Assembly (NCBI GenBank): GCA_022447165.1 | Contig: JAKVBR010000022.1 | Coordinates: 1 to 14,069, forward strand | Source: Phycisphaerales bacterium | GTDB lineage: Bacteria > Planctomycetota > Phycisphaerae > Phycisphaerales > SM1A02 | Direction: 5' to 3' | Length of the DNA: 14,069 nucleotides | Part shown: positions 13,940 to 14,069 of the stretch, in pieces | Layout: the number at the start of each line of letters is the position of its first letter | How positions within the stretch are numbered: position 1 is the stretch's first letter | Translations under genes and position numbers: made by a program | The notes under the pieces: generated by a model | What the model was told of the DNA's origin: nothing | The model's database searches: none | Seen by the model: the letters and a program-made list of their open reading frames with translations, nothing else

Positions 13940-14069
13940 ATGAGTACCTCAGAAAACAACAATCAACCAAAAACTACAGATTGCACAATTGATGCGTTTA
14001 GGAACACGAATCATCTGCACTTACTTGAATTGATTTGGACTAAGGCAATGCTTAATCTGCGTTCTGAGG
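13940..14069 (+). CDS. Probable polysaccharide ABC-transporter permease (3' partial)
   Basis: An open frame from ATG at 13940 runs off the window edge, giving 43 residues. The first 20 are polar (MSTSENNNQPKTTDC). Then HLHLLELIWTKAMLNLRSE resembles the amphipathic segment just before the first membrane span of Wzm/ABC-2 type permeases, where a word such as LLW-x-L-x-x-R-D-L or WTKA-x-x-NLRAE is common. If right, the product would export the finished glycan across the inner membrane with a Wzt ATPase outside the window. It is divergent from the DUF1972 gene, in a locus full of glycan genes, which supports the reading. Too little protein is present for certainty; the gene itself is likely, the function tentative. 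Confidence 0.45.
   Translation, partial: MSTSENNNQPKTTDCTIDAFRNTNHLHLLELIWTKAMLNLRSE

Overview
The window reads as bacterial chromosome with two functional blocks that meet at about 9.1 kb. The left block (1-9125, all + strand) encodes branched-chain amino acid and acyl-CoA catabolism. In order it holds the end of a crotonase-family hydratase resembling 3-methylglutaconyl-CoA hydratase, a 236-bp gap with a REP-like inverted repeat and a likely promoter, then seven closely packed genes: a second crotonase with both catalytic glutamates, a long VLCAD-like acyl-CoA dehydrogenase, a leucine/valine dehydrogenase, the E1-alpha, E1-beta and E2 subunits of a branched-chain 2-oxoacid dehydrogenase complex, and a metallo-beta-lactamase-fold hydrolase. 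From ECH2 on, genes are 3-12 bp apart or overlap, so they look like one operon. The implied flow is deamination of Val/Leu/Ile, oxidative decarboxylation to branched acyl-CoA, then alpha,beta-dehydrogenation and hydration. No E3 (lipoamide dehydrogenase), biotin carboxylase or transporter is present, so these must lie elsewhere.

The right block (9100-14069) is part of a surface or exopolysaccharide locus. It contains a DegT/DnrJ/EryC1/StrS sugar aminotransferase (-), a family-2 glycosyltransferase (+), a WcaJ-type undecaprenyl-phosphate glucose phosphotransferase (-), a DUF1972/GT4 glycosyltransferase (-), and the first 43 codons of a divergent + strand gene that I read as a polysaccharide ABC-transporter permease. 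WcaJ would load the first sugar on the lipid carrier and the DUF1972 enzyme probably adds the second (often rhamnose in characterised relatives). The GT2 enzyme and the aminotransferase would extend and modify the repeat unit. The block is visibly more AT-rich than the left one and changes strand repeatedly, as is usual for variable glycan loci.

The organism is probably a free-living heterotroph of moderate GC. The WcaJ/aminotransferase set suggests an exopolysaccharide or O-antigen, so a diderm is likely, but I cannot fix the phylum from sequence alone. I see no tRNA, rRNA, CRISPR array, transposase, integrase or phage gene. No clearly new multi-gene system stands out. The best second-look items are the REP-like repeat, the near-perfect palindrome formed by the convergent stop codons at 9100-9125, the VLCAD-length dehydrogenase inside a branched-chain operon, the cysteine-clustered MBL hydrolase coupled to E2, and the short-leader promoters of the polysaccharide genes.
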